This document shows, in pieces, positions 1 through 8,534 of a stretch of 64,000 nucleotides of DNA. The notes under the pieces are model-generated. The model was not told the origin of the DNA. It saw nothing but the letters and a program-made list of their open reading frames with translations, and searched no databases. Numbering within the stretch: position 1 is the stretch's first letter; the number at the start of each line of letters is the position of its first letter. Source of the DNA: an uncultured Lachnospiraceae bacterium (GTDB lineage Bacteria; Bacillota; Clostridia; Lachnospirales; Lachnospiraceae); the NCBI GenBank assembly GCA_910586705.1, contig CAJUJK010000008.1, positions 80,250 through 144,249 on the forward strand. Direction: 5' to 3'. The translations under genes and the position numbers were made by a program.

Positions 1-1
1 C

Positions 2-736
2 GCTGCGGACGGCACACAAATCAGGGAGACCATCCACGAGTTTGCAGGTCCCGGCATCCTGCAGGGCATTCACAACACGGACAAGTCCATCGCCAGCTTT
101 GCGAGGGCATGTTTTAACTATGCGCTGGATACGAAGCAGGATCTCTGGTTTGCCACGAAAGATACGATTTCCAAAAAGTATGATCATAATTTCAAGGATA
201 TCTTTCAGGAGATTTACGACGCAGAGTATAAGGAGAAGTTTGAGAGCGCGGGTATTGAATATTTCTACACGCTGATTGACGATGCGGTGGCGCGCGTGAT
301 GAAGGCAAAGGGCGGTTTTATCTGGGCATGTAAAAATTATGACGGCGACGTGATGAGCGATATGGTGTCCTCCGCCTTCGGTTCCCTTGCCATGATGACC
401 TCCGTCCTCGTATCCCCCGACGGCGTTTACGAGTATGAGGCGGCGCACGGCACAGTGCAGAGACACTATTATAAACATCTGGCGGGAGAGGAGACCTCCA
501 CCAACTCCGTGGCAACCATCTTTGCATGGACAGGCGCCCTCAGAAAGCGCGGCGAACTGGATGGAAACAAGGAGCTTATGTCTTTTGCAGATCAACTGGA
601 AAAGGCGACGATTCAGACCATCGAAGAAGGGAAAATGACAAAAGATCTGGCGCTGATTACGTCTATGAAGGATGTGACGGTTTTAAACAGTGAGGACTTT
701 ATTAAGGAAATCAGAAAGACCTTAGAGGCATGTTAA
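2..736 (+). CDS. icd: NADP-dependent isocitrate dehydrogenase, 5'-truncated by the window edge
   Basis: The open frame runs from the first bases of the window to a TAA stop, so the N-terminus lies outside. The enzyme converts isocitrate to 2-oxoglutarate, CO2 and NADPH in the cytoplasm, supplying 2-oxoglutarate for glutamate synthesis. The visible 244 residues contain NTDKSIASFAR, YDGDVMSDMVSSAFGSLAMM and EAAHGTVQRHY, which are hallmarks of the eukaryotic-type homodimeric NADP-IDH family rather than the E. coli type. It is followed by a hairpin terminator and faces the convergent ABC-F gene. Family assignment is firm; what lies upstream cannot be seen. Confidence 0.93.
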   Translation, partial: AADGTQIRETIHEFAGPGILQGIHNTDKSIASFARACFNYALDTKQDLWFATKDTISKKYDHNFKDIFQEIYDAEYKEKFESAGIEYFYTLIDDAVARVMKAKGGFIWACKNYDGDVMSDMVSSAFGSLAMMTSVLVSPDGVYEYEAAHGTVQRHYYKHLAGEETSTNSVATIFAWTGALRKRGELDGNKELMSFADQLEKATIQTIEEGKMTKDLALITSMKDVTVLNSEDFIKEIRKTLEAC

Positions 737-784
737 GAACCATCGCCAGACAGCGGGAAGTAGGAAATAAAAATTGACTAATAT

Positions 785-833
785 AGAGACGGGGCGCAGG
801 ATAGAGTCATGAGAGCATCCCGTCTCTGTTTTT
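785..833 (+). terminator. Rho-independent terminator after icd
   Basis: A perfect 9-bp stem (AGAGACGGG at 785-793 with CCCGTCTCT at 819-827) closes a 25-base loop and is followed by GTTTTTG. The U-run follows the + strand hairpin, so it serves icd; it lies just outside the convergent ABC-F stop codon. Confidence 0.7.
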
Positions 834-846
834 GCATTTCTATGTT

Positions 847-2793
847 CTATTCTTCTAACGACAATTCTTCCCACTTTTCATACAGCCCTGCAAGTTCCAT
901 CTCATTCCCCTCTTTCTCCCGGTTCAGTTCCTGCAGCCTCGCCACATCCGTACAGACTTCCGGTGAAGCCATAAGCGCATCAATTTCCTCATTGCGCGTT
1001 TCCAGCGCCTCGATCCGTTCCTCGCATTTTTTCAGATCGTTCTCCCGTTTGCGCTGTGCCGCCTGCTGTTCTTTCTTTGCCTTCCAGTCCTGTTTCGCCA
1101 CGGAGGGCGCATCATTTGTTCCGGGTTCAGCGACAGCGTTTTTTCCCGGCTGGAACCCTGTGAGAGAGGCGTCAATTTTGGCGAGCTGTTCTTCCTTCTT
1201 TTCCAGATAATAATCGTAATTGCCGAGATAATTTGTCAGCGTCCGGCGGTTCAGGTCAAGAATCCGGTGGGCGGTCCTGTTGATGAAATAGCGGTCGTGG
1301 GAGACGTAGAGCACGGTTCCCGTGTAAGCGCACAGGGCGTCCTCCAGAATCTCCTTGGACATAATGTCCAGATGGTTGGTGGGCTCGTCCAGAATCAGGA
1401 AGTTAGCCTCGGAGAGCATCAGTTTTGCGAGGGAAAGCCTGCCGCGCTCCCCGCCGCTCAATGTTTTTATGGTCTTAAAGACGTCCTCCCCGGTAAAGAG
1501 GAAGGCGGCGAGCGTGTTTCGGATTTCCGTGTTATTTAACATCGGGTAGTCGTCCGAAATTTCCTGAAACAGTGTCTTTTCCGGGTGGAGCACATGATGT
1601 TCCTGATCGTAGTAGCCGACTGCCACGTTTGTGCCCAGACGGATGGTTCCGCGGTCAGGAGGCAGAAGCTCGTTGATGATCTTCAGGATGGTCGTTTTCC
1701 CCGTGCCGTTGTCACCGATGATTGCCACATGCTCCCCTTTTTTCAGTTCAAAGGACAGATTATCGAAGAGGGAGAGCGGTCCGAAAGCCTTGGACAGCGC
1801 TTCCACCTGCAGCACGTCGTTGCCGCTTGGGAATTTCGGCTCCAGCGTCAAGTGCATGTCCGCCCGGACTTCCACGGGTTTCTCCAGCACTTCTATCTTT
1901 TGCAGCATCTTTTCACGGCTCTCCGCGCGTTTGATGGATTTTTCCCTGTTAAAGGATTTCAGCTTTTCAATCACCGCCTCCTGATGCTTGATTTCCTGCT
2001 GCTGTTTCATGTACGCGTTATAGGCGGCGGCGCGAAGCATTTCCTTTCCGGCGGCGTATGCGGAGTAATTGCCGGAAAATACGGTTGCGTTGGTGTTGTC
2101 CAGTTCGATGACCTTTCCGGCGATACGGTCAAGAAAATAGCGGTCATGGGAAACGATAATTACCGCGCCCTTATAGTTCAGAAGATAGGTTTCCAGCCAT
2201 GCGATTGACTGCAGGTCCAGATGGTTGGTGGGCTCGTCCAGTATAATCAGATTCGGCTTAAGGAGAAGGAGTTTTCCGAGCGCGACCCGCGTTTTCTGCC
2301 CGCCGGACAGGGTGGAGACGGATTTGTTAAATTCTTCTTCCGCAAAGCCGAGTCCTTTTAATACACCCACAAGTTCGCTCTTATAGGCGTAACCGTTGGC
2401 GGTCTCGTAAGCGTGGGTCAGTGTGGCATAGCGGTCCATCAGCTTGGGAAGAAGCGCCTCCGACGCGGTCTTCATCTGCAGCTCGATCGTATGCATCTCC
2501 TGTTCCATATCGAGGATGTCCTGTTTGACCAGGAGGAGTTCTTGATAGATTGTGTTTTCCCCGGATACGGCTTCGTGCTGGGAGAGGTAGCCGATGGTCT
2601 TGTCCTTTGCAAAGGTTACCATGCCTTCGTCGGCGGGCAGTTCGCCCATAATGATGCGCAGCAGCGTGGTTTTCCCCGCGCCGTTTATGCCTACGATAGC
2701 CGCCTTTTCATTGTCTTCTATATGGAACGATACGTTTCTCAGCACGGGAACTTCGTTAAAAGATTTGTGGATGTTGCTGACGGATAAAATCAT
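847..2793 (-). CDS. ABC-F family ATPase (YdiF/Uup-like)
   Basis: A soluble tandem ATPase of 648 residues with no membrane segments, as in ABC-F translation factors and ribosome-protection proteins. Domain 1 has Walker A GINGAGKTT, signature LSGGQKTRVALGKL and Walker B LIILDEPTNHLDL. Domain 2 has GDNGTGKTT, LSGGERGRLSLAKL and FLILDEPTNHLD. The inter-domain linker is helical (PtIM-like), and the C-terminal ~100 residues are charged and probably coiled coil, as in YdiF/Uup. The frame is open to 2829, but the start at 2793 gives MILSVSNIHKSF, where the family normally begins, with AAGGT upstream. It is divergent from rex. Whether it protects against an antibiotic or is a housekeeping factor cannot be decided here. 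Confidence 0.9.
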   Translation of the reverse strand: MILSVSNIHKSFNEVPVLRNVSFHIEDNEKAAIVGINGAGKTTLLRIIMGELPADEGMVTFAKDKTIGYLSQHEAVSGENTIYQELLLVKQDILDMEQEMHTIELQMKTASEALLPKLMDRYATLTHAYETANGYAYKSELVGVLKGLGFAEEEFNKSVSTLSGGQKTRVALGKLLLLKPNLIILDEPTNHLDLQSIAWLETYLLNYKGAVIIVSHDRYFLDRIAGKVIELDNTNATVFSGNYSAYAAGKEMLRAAAYNAYMKQQQEIKHQEAVIEKLKSFNREKSIKRAESREKMLQKIEVLEKPVEVRADMHLTLEPKFPSGNDVLQVEALSKAFGPLSLFDNLSFELKKGEHVAIIGDNGTGKTTILKIINELLPPDRGTIRLGTNVAVGYYDQEHHVLHPEKTLFQEISDDYPMLNNTEIRNTLAAFLFTGEDVFKTIKTLSGGERGRLSLAKLMLSEANFLILDEPTNHLDIMSKEILEDALCAYTGTVLYVSHDRYFINRTAHRILDLNRRTLTNYLGNYDYYLEKKEEQLAKIDASLTGFQPGKNAVAEPGTNDAPSVAKQDWKAKKEQQAAQRKRENDLKKCEERIEALETRNEEIDALMASPEVCTDVARLQELNREKEGNEMELAGLYEKWEELSLEE

Positions 2794-2914
2794 CTTACGT
2801 TTACCTTGACCTTTCTTATTTACATACACTGTCCAGTTTACAGACCGGTGAGGTGCGTGTCAATCTTCTAATGAATTTTGCATTGATTCGTTGCAGGCAC
2901 AGCGCAGTTCCTAA

Positions 2915-2943
2915 TTGACAAAAAATTAACATAAGCGTAAGAT
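2915..2943 (+). promoter_or_regulatory. rex promoter with candidate Rex operator
   Basis: TTGACA (2915-2920), a 17-bp spacer and TAAGAT (2938-2943) form a good sigma-A promoter 27 bp before the rex start. The stretch 2915-2932 also matches the Rex consensus TTGTTAA-N4-TTAACAA at 11 of 14 defined positions, with the right half TTAACA intact. The operator would cover the -35 box, as expected for autorepression. Confidence 0.65.
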
Positions 2944-2969
2944 GAAAGAAGAATTTGGAGGGTACGGTT

Positions 2970-3608
2970 GTGGAAGAAAAAGAAATTTCACAGGCTGTTG
3001 TCAGCCGTCTGCCGAGATATCTGCGTTATCTGGGAGAACTCAGGGATGAAGGGACCGAGCGGGTTTCCTCGCAGGAGCTTTCCGATATCATGCAGGTGAC
3101 GGCTTCGCAGATCAGACAGGATCTGAACACCTTCGGCGGTTTCGGGCAACAGGGATACGGCTATAATGTCGGTTATCTCTATGATGAGATCGGAAAAATA
3201 CTGGGCTTAGACAGGGAACACCGGCTGATTATTGTGGGCGCCGGCAATCTGGGACAGGCGCTTGTCAACTATACGAATTTCGAGCGGCGGGGGTTTCTGC
3301 TCCGCGGCATATTCGACCACGATCCGGGGGTGTGCGGCAAAGAGCTCCACGGCATCACGGTGCGTCCGATGGAGGAGATGGCTGGTTTTATCCGGGAGAA
3401 CCAGATTGATATCGCGGTGCTGACGATTCCCAAGACTTCGGCGGTGGAGGTGGCAAAGCAGCTTGCCGCCTGCGGGATCAAAGGCATCTGGAATTTTGCG
3501 CATGTGGATCTGCGGCTTCCCGGACATATTCAGGTGGAAAACGTGCATCTTTCGGATAGTCTGATGAAGCTGTCTTATAATCTTGCTTCGGTGGGGGAAG
3601 TGACATAA
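2970..3608 (+). CDS. rex: Redox-sensing transcriptional repressor Rex
   Basis: Rex is a homodimeric repressor that senses the NADH/NAD+ ratio and controls fermentation and respiration genes in Gram-positive bacteria. The 212-residue product has an N-terminal winged helix (residues ~1-80, including SSQELSDIMQVTASQIRQDL) and a Rossmann domain opening with IIVGAGNLGQAL near residue 89, then a C-terminal swapped helix. The GTG at 2970 is chosen because GGAGGG at 2957-2962 sits 7 bases upstream; the in-frame TTG at 2955 would overlap that ribosome site. A candidate Rex site overlaps the promoter, suggesting autoregulation. Length and motifs are typical. Confidence 0.95.
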   Translation: MEEKEISQAVVSRLPRYLRYLGELRDEGTERVSSQELSDIMQVTASQIRQDLNTFGGFGQQGYGYNVGYLYDEIGKILGLDREHRLIIVGAGNLGQALVNYTNFERRGFLLRGIFDHDPGVCGKELHGITVRPMEEMAGFIRENQIDIAVLTIPKTSAVEVAKQLAACGIKGIWNFAHVDLRLPGHIQVENVHLSDSLMKLSYNLASVGEVT

Positions 3609-3659
3609 CGAAAACCGAACTGTTACACATAATATTACAGTCAGAAAGGTGTGGTGGGG

Positions 3660-4412
3660 ATGGCGAGATCGGATGAGATATTCAAAGCAGCGTTGGTTGG
3701 GAAAAGAATCCCTATTTTGACGTTGGATAATAAATGGCACAGACTCTTTACACAGTCGGAGTTTACCCCGGAGTTAAAGGGGATGGAAAAAAATCTAAAC
3801 GACATGCTGAAGCGTCAGGCAAAGCTGAATACAGAAACCAGAGAGCTGAAAAAGCTGAAAAAGAAGCTGATGGACGAGGTCGTGATTCTCGCCGACGCGA
3901 TGGGGGAGCGTCCGACCAAGAAACAGGATAAGGAGATGGCGGACCACAAGCGCCTGATAGAAGAGTGCAACGAGAAGATGGACGCTTATGAGGAGGAACT
4001 GGTAGAGCTGCCCAGACAGATCAACCAGCTGAACAACCAGCTCATGCTGATTACAATGGATGTGTGTTACCGTAAGCTTCAGCAGAATACCAAAGAGCTT
4101 TCGGAGATTGAGGAGTGGATCGACGGCATTAGGCGTGAACTGAAAAAAAAGGTGGTGCGCAAGCAGGAAAAAGAGGCGGTCATCAACAAGCTCTATGCGT
4201 ATATGCACGATATTTTCGGTGCGGAGGTGATCGAGCTTTTTGATATGCAGTACGACCCGGAAGAAAAGTACCGCAGGAAGGAGACAGCCGCGCAGGCGGT
4301 CAGCCCGGAAAAGCAGACTGAGGGGCAGGAGAAACAGACAGGAGAGCCGGAGAAAGCAGAACAAGCCGGGCAGCCGGAAAGAAACGCGGAGCCGGAAAGT
4401 AAGAATACATAG
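3660..4412 (+). CDS. Conserved coiled-coil protein of unknown function
   Basis: I do not recognise a named family. The 250-residue product is cytoplasmic (no signal peptide or membrane segment). It starts with MARSDEIFKAAL, has a short conserved-looking N-terminal part (IPILTLDNKWHRLF), and then long charged heptad-like helices (residues ~40-180, rich in K, E, L, Q) typical of coiled coil. The last ~45 residues are low-complexity (E, Q, P, A, G). ATG 3660 is preferred over GTG 3651 because AAAGGTG precedes it at a normal distance. It lies between rex and alr and ends in its own terminator. Function unknown. Confidence 0.75.
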   Translation: MARSDEIFKAALVGKRIPILTLDNKWHRLFTQSEFTPELKGMEKNLNDMLKRQAKLNTETRELKKLKKKLMDEVVILADAMGERPTKKQDKEMADHKRLIEECNEKMDAYEEELVELPRQINQLNNQLMLITMDVCYRKLQQNTKELSEIEEWIDGIRRELKKKVVRKQEKEAVINKLYAYMHDIFGAEVIELFDMQYDPEEKYRRKETAAQAVSPEKQTEGQEKQTGEPEKAEQAGQPERNAEPESKNT

Positions 4413-4442
4413 ACGCCGAAGTCTCAGGGCTTTGGCGTTTTT
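4413..4442 (+). terminator. Rho-independent terminator
   Basis: ACGCCGAAG (4413-4421) pairs with CTTTGGCGT (4430-4438, one G-U) around an 8-base loop and runs into a T5 tract. It follows the coiled-coil gene directly and separates it from alr. Confidence 0.8.
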
Positions 4443-4505
4443 GCCGGATGTGAATATAATAATCGCAGGAGCGGGTTTGCGAATCCGCCTGCAGGGGGAG
4501 AAAAT

Positions 4506-5687
4506 ATGTTAGAGAAATACCAGAGGGTGTATGCGTCGGTAGATCTTTCGGCGGTTCTTTACAATATGGAGCGGATGCACGGGGCAATCTCACCGCAGAC
4601 AAAGATGATCGGCGTGATCAAGACGGACGGCTACGGCCACGGCGCTGTGCCCATCGGCAGGGAGCTGGAGAAACTGCCCTATGTGTTCGGCTATGCCACC
4701 GCCACGGCTGAGGAGGCTTTTATCCTGCGGCGGGCAGGGCTTACCAAGCCGGTACTGATTTTGGGATATACCTTTCCATACAGTTATGACGAGCTGATTT
4801 TACAGGAGATTCGTTCCACTGTTTTCAGAAAGGATGCGGTGGAGACGCTTGACGCCTGCGCCGGAAGGCTTGGCAGAAAAGCCGTTGTGCATGTGAAGGT
4901 GGATACGGGCATGTCGCGGATCGGCATCAGACCGGATGAAGAGGGGCTCGCCTTTATGGAATGGATTTCTGGTTTTGAAAATATGGAAGTGGAGGGGATT
5001 TTTACCCATTTTGCAAGGGCGGATGAGACGGATCACTCGGCGGCGCTTTCGCAGCTTGCAAAGTTTACAGCGTTTGCGGAGGAGGCGGAACGACGTATGG
5101 GAAAACGGATTCCGTTGAAACACTGTTCCAACAGTGCGGGCATTCTCACCCTGCCGCAGGCGAATCTTTCTCTCGTGCGCGCGGGCATTACGCTGTACGG
5201 GCTGTCTCCTTCCGGGGAAGTGACAAAGGAGATGCTTTCCCTGCACCCTGTGCTTTCCCTGAAGAGCAGGCTGGTTTATGTGAAGGAAATCGAGGCGGGG
5301 ACGCCTGTCAGCTACGGGGGTACTTTTGTGGCGAAGGAGCGGATGCGGATTGCCACCGTGCCTGTGGGATATGGGGACGGTTATCCAAGAGGGCTTTCTG
5401 GTAAGGGAAGCGTGCTGATCCGGGGAAAACGCGCACCCATTCTTGGCAGGGTCTGCATGGACCAGTTTATGGTGGATGTGACGGAAATTCCGGACGCGCA
5501 GGAGGATGACGAGGTGACGCTGATCGGTGCGGACGGCGGGGAGAAAATCACCGTGGAGGAACTGGGGGAGCTGTCGGGCAGATTTAACTACGAGCTGGTA
5601 TGCTGCCTCGGGAAACGGATTCCGCGGGTCTATTTAAAGGATGGAGAAATTGTCTGTACAAAAGATAATTACGGGGAAAGTCTGTAA
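4506..5687 (+). CDS. alr: Alanine racemase
   Basis: A PLP enzyme interconverting L- and D-alanine, providing D-Ala for peptidoglycan (and spore) wall synthesis. The 393-residue length is typical. The PLP lysine is K39 in MIGVIKTDGYGHG, and the second catalytic residue is the tyrosine near 270 in GTPVSYGGTF. The C-terminal domain has ILGRVCMDQFMVDVT. The ATG follows GGGGAGAAAAT. The next gene is a MazF-type RNase; in Bacillus, alr is followed by the ndoAI-ndoA antitoxin-toxin pair, so the neighbourhood is conserved apart from the missing antitoxin. Confidence 0.97.
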   Translation: MLEKYQRVYASVDLSAVLYNMERMHGAISPQTKMIGVIKTDGYGHGAVPIGRELEKLPYVFGYATATAEEAFILRRAGLTKPVLILGYTFPYSYDELILQEIRSTVFRKDAVETLDACAGRLGRKAVVHVKVDTGMSRIGIRPDEEGLAFMEWISGFENMEVEGIFTHFARADETDHSAALSQLAKFTAFAEEAERRMGKRIPLKHCSNSAGILTLPQANLSLVRAGITLYGLSPSGEVTKEMLSLHPVLSLKSRLVYVKEIEAGTPVSYGGTFVAKERMRIATVPVGYGDGYPRGLSGKGSVLIRGKRAPILGRVCMDQFMVDVTEIPDAQEDDEVTLIGADGGEKITVEELGELSGRFNYELVCCLGKRIPRVYLKDGEIVCTKDNYGESL

Positions 5688-5802
5688 GACGCGCGAGTGA
5701 AAACGCATCATTATTCTGTATACGACCGAAAAAGACGGCAATACTATTGCTGGTAACAGGAAAACAGTGAGAGTAGCCAAAAGTCAAAGGAAGTGTAAGA
5801 TA

Positions 5803-6144
5803 ATGAGAAGAGGAGATATTTATTATGCGGATCTGCGCCCGGTAGTGGGATCTGAGCAGGGCGGTGTGCGCCCGGTGCTCATTATACAGAACGATGTGGG
5901 AAACAGGCACAGTCCGACGGTGATCTGCGCGGCAATCACATCAAAGATGAATAAGGCAAAGCTGCCCACCCACATAGAATTGAGCGCGGGGAAGTATGAT
6001 ATGGTGAAGGATTCCGTGATTCTTTTAGAGCAGCTGCGCACCATAGATAAGCAGCGTCTCAAGGACAGGGTCTGTCATCTGGATTCGGACATCATGCGGG
6101 CGGTAAACGAGGGTCTGATGATCAGTCTGGAGCTCGGTACATAG
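5803..6144 (+). CDS. ndoA: MazF/EndoA-type mRNA endoribonuclease
   Basis: Members of the PemK/MazF family cut single-stranded mRNA at short motifs and are normally neutralised by a MazE/EndoAI antitoxin. The 113-residue product has the family pattern MRRGDIYYADLRPVVGSEQG, VRPVLIIQNDVGN and SPTVICAAITSK, close to Bacillus EndoA in layout. ATG 5803 follows AAAGGAAG; the in-frame GTG at 5767 has no good ribosome site. The 115 bases between alr and this gene cannot encode a normal antitoxin, so it looks like a solitary toxin gene here. It lies in the same direction as alr and could be cotranscribed. Confidence 0.92.
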   Translation: MRRGDIYYADLRPVVGSEQGGVRPVLIIQNDVGNRHSPTVICAAITSKMNKAKLPTHIELSAGKYDMVKDSVILLEQLRTIDKQRLKDRVCHLDSDIMRAVNEGLMISLELGT

Positions 6145-6238
6145 GATAAGACAATTTGACACACGGGATAATAATTGATATGATAATAAACTGAGGTTAA
6201 AACAGTAAAGTAAGAAACGGAAGAAAGGAACAATTTAT

Positions 6239-7630
6239 ATGGAAGACGGTGGCTCGGGCAGTAACAGCATCCTGTGGTTTGTACTTATGCTTTTTCTGGA
6301 GATGATATTTTACGGCTTCAGTGCGGCGATGCAGAACCGCAGGGGAACGGACAAAGAAGAAGGCGGCGCAGGCGGGGAAGAACCCGAAGAGCAGACGGTA
6401 AAGCAGAAAAAGAAGCAGGAAAGACTTGCCTACATGATGGAGCAGCATGCGGCTTACGCTACGGCGACGCAGCTCGGCGTGGTGACCATCAATCTGCTGT
6501 TGGGCGCATTTATTCTGTACCGGCTGAATAACTATTTTTCTTTTCTGGTATCGGATCAGGTGCGCGTCCGGTTCGGGGCGCTTGCCGGATGGCAGATGCA
6601 TGCGCTTGCGCTTGCGGTTCCTGTTATTGTGACGATTTTTCTGTTGTACATAATCATGACGATCGGTGTTATGGTGCCGAAGAAAGCGGCGGCGAAGCAC
6701 CCGGATAAATGGCTTCATGCGCTGGTTAACCCATTTTATTACTATGTGCGGATTGTATCGCCTTTCAGCAGTCTGATCTTTGTCACGTCAAAGATGGTGC
6801 TGCATCTGTTTGGCGTGCGGGATGCGGACGATCGCGAGGATGTGACGGAGGAAGAAATCCTCTCCATGGTGAGTGTCGGGCATGAGCAGGGTATTCTCCA
6901 TGCCAGCGAGGCGGAGATGATCACGAATATCTTTGAGTACGGAGATAAGGAAGCCAAGGATATTATGATCAACCGCAACAATCTGATCGCCATAGACTGT
7001 ACCATGACGCTGCAGGAGGCGGCGGCTTTTATCGTGGAGGCGCACAACAGCCGTTTTCCTGTCTACGACGAGACCATAGACCATATCATCGGCATTCTGC
7101 ATCTGAAGGACGTGATGCGGATGCAGATGAATGAAAAGATGCGAAACCGTCCCATCGGAAAGATCAAGGGGCTTTTGCGCGAGCCGCGCTTTATTACGGA
7201 GAAACGTAAGATCAACGATCTCTTTCAGGTGATGCAGAAAGAAAAGATCCAGATGGTCATTGTCATCGACGAGTATGGGCAGACGGCAGGACTGGTTGCT
7301 CTGGAAGACATTCTGGAAGAGATTGTAGGCAATATTCAGGACGAGTATGATGAGGATGCCACCTATATCAAAGAGAGCGGGACGGACCACTACGTGATTC
7401 AGGGTATGATGCCTTTGGAGGAACTGGAGGAAAGACTGCAGGTTTCCTTTGAGGATGAACCGTTTGATACGGTGAACGGCTTTGTGATCTCGAGACTGGA
7501 ACACATCCCGGAGGAGGGAGAAGATTTTGAGTTTGTGTACGGAGGCTATACGTTCCGTATTATGGAAGTAAAGGATCATATGATCCAGACAGTGTCTGCG
7601 AAAAAGAATAAAGAAGAAACAGAAGCATAA
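6239..7630 (+). CDS. CNNM/CorC-type membrane protein with CBS pair (hemolysin C-like)
   Basis: The 463-residue protein fits the DUF21-CBS-CorC_HlyC family, linked to Mg2+/Co2+ efflux or ion homeostasis. The N-terminal third has hydrophobic segments at about 10-30, 80-105 and 120-145 and a charged loop between the first two. Then come two CBS motifs (around LIAIDCTMTLQEAA to VYDETIDHIIGILHLKDV, and INDLFQVMQKEKIQMVIVID to GLVALEDILEEIVGNIQDE). The C-terminal ~85 residues form the transporter-associated domain (FDTVNGFVISRLEHIPEEGE). The AAGAAAGGAA ribosome site supports the ATG. The hydrophobic part seems shorter than a classic DUF21 domain. Confidence 0.85.
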   Translation: MEDGGSGSNSILWFVLMLFLEMIFYGFSAAMQNRRGTDKEEGGAGGEEPEEQTVKQKKKQERLAYMMEQHAAYATATQLGVVTINLLLGAFILYRLNNYFSFLVSDQVRVRFGALAGWQMHALALAVPVIVTIFLLYIIMTIGVMVPKKAAAKHPDKWLHALVNPFYYYVRIVSPFSSLIFVTSKMVLHLFGVRDADDREDVTEEEILSMVSVGHEQGILHASEAEMITNIFEYGDKEAKDIMINRNNLIAIDCTMTLQEAAAFIVEAHNSRFPVYDETIDHIIGILHLKDVMRMQMNEKMRNRPIGKIKGLLREPRFITEKRKINDLFQVMQKEKIQMVIVIDEYGQTAGLVALEDILEEIVGNIQDEYDEDATYIKESGTDHYVIQGMMPLEELEERLQVSFEDEPFDTVNGFVISRLEHIPEEGEDFEFVYGGYTFRIMEVKDHMIQTVSAKKNKEETEA

Positions 7631-7647
7631 AGAAAGGATGGAGAGAG

Positions 7648-8376
7648 ATGTCAGGACATTCAAAATTTGCGAATATCAAACACAAGAAGGAAAAAAATGA
7701 TGCGGCGAAAGGTAAGATTTTTACCATCATCGGCAGGGAGATCGCGGTGGCGGTGAAGGAGGGTGGTCCCGATCCGGCGAATAATTTCAAGCTGGCGCAG
7801 GTGATTGCCAAGGCGAAGGCAAATAACATGCCCAACGATACCATCGACAGAGGTATCAAAAAGGCAGCCGGTGAAGGCGGAAACGTGGATTATAAGTATG
7901 TCACTTACGAGGGCTATGGTCCAAACGGTGTGGCAATCATCGTGGACGCGCTGACGGACAATACCAACCGTACAGCCGCCAATGTGAGAAGCGCGTTTAC
8001 CAAGGGCAACGGCAGCATCGGCACACAGGGCTGCGTTTCCTTTATGTTCGACAAGAAGGGGCTTATCATCATTGATAAGGAAGAGTGTGAGATGGACGCG
8101 GACGATCTGATGATGACCGCGCTTGACGCCGGTGCGGAGGATTTCTCCGAGGAGGAGGACAGCTACGAAGTTTATACCGACCCGGATCAGTGGAGCGAGG
8201 TGGACGCGGCGCTGAAGGAGGCGGGGGTAACGCCCATCTCATCGGAGGTGACGATGATCCCGCAGACGTGGGTGGAACTGACAGACGAGGGCGCGGTAAA
8301 GAACCTGCAGAAGACGCTGGATCTTCTGGAGGATGACGATGACGTGCAGGCGGTATATCACAACTGGGATGAATAA
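7648..8376 (+). CDS. YebC/PmpR-family protein
   Basis: The 242-residue length and the start MSGHSKFANIKHKKEKND are diagnostic of the YebC family. Members have been described as DNA-binding regulators and, for some, as factors aiding translation of difficult proline stretches; which applies here is not decidable. Later motifs include NNMPNDTIDRGIKKAAG, GYGPNGVAIIVDALTDN and IGTQGCVSFMFDKKG. An AAAGGATGGAGAG ribosome site precedes the ATG. It ends just before the hairpin repeat unit that leads into metY. Confidence 0.95.
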   Translation: MSGHSKFANIKHKKEKNDAAKGKIFTIIGREIAVAVKEGGPDPANNFKLAQVIAKAKANNMPNDTIDRGIKKAAGEGGNVDYKYVTYEGYGPNGVAIIVDALTDNTNRTAANVRSAFTKGNGSIGTQGCVSFMFDKKGLIIIDKEECEMDADDLMMTALDAGAEDFSEEEDSYEVYTDPDQWSEVDAALKEAGVTPISSEVTMIPQTWVELTDEGAVKNLQKTLDLLEDDDDVQAVYHNWDE

Positions 8377-8534
8377 CGTGAGAAGAACTTCTAGCCGCTC
8401 ACAGCAAAGGCTGTTTCGCGGAGAAGTTCTAAGTCTCACGTGGGAGAATGCTTGGAAAACAGCATTCTCCGCATGGACGGGACATCAGGAAGCACTATGT
8501 CTCGCGTGAGAGAATGCCAAAAGAGGCATTCTCT
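8376..8534. repeat. Composite hairpin element upstream of metY (copy A)
   Basis: Three stacked hairpins fill the gap before metY. Hairpin 1 has an outer stem ACGTGAG/CTCACGT (8376-8382/8435-8441), a middle stem AGAACTTCT/AGAAGTTCT (8384-8392/8422-8430), then CCGC/GCGG and ACAGC/GCTGT with an AAAG loop. Hairpin 2 pairs GGAGAATGC (8443-8451) with GCATTCTCC (8462-8470). Hairpin 3 pairs AGAGAATGCC (8509-8518) with GGCATTCTCT (8525-8534). Hairpins 1 and 2 recur before metH (53468-53562), and the hairpin 3 block recurs before ilvN (57777-57848). There is no U-run, so these are not simple terminators. Confidence 0.85.

Noticed and set aside
3207..3740. A 177-residue - strand frame overlapping rex
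   Set aside because: It is antisense to the clear rex gene, with no ribosome site or family similarity.
8376..8534. SAM riboswitch or T-box upstream of metY
   Set aside because: No S-box core, no AGGGTGGNACCGCG-type antiterminator, and the hairpins lack U-runs. The structure is described as an unassigned repeat/leader.
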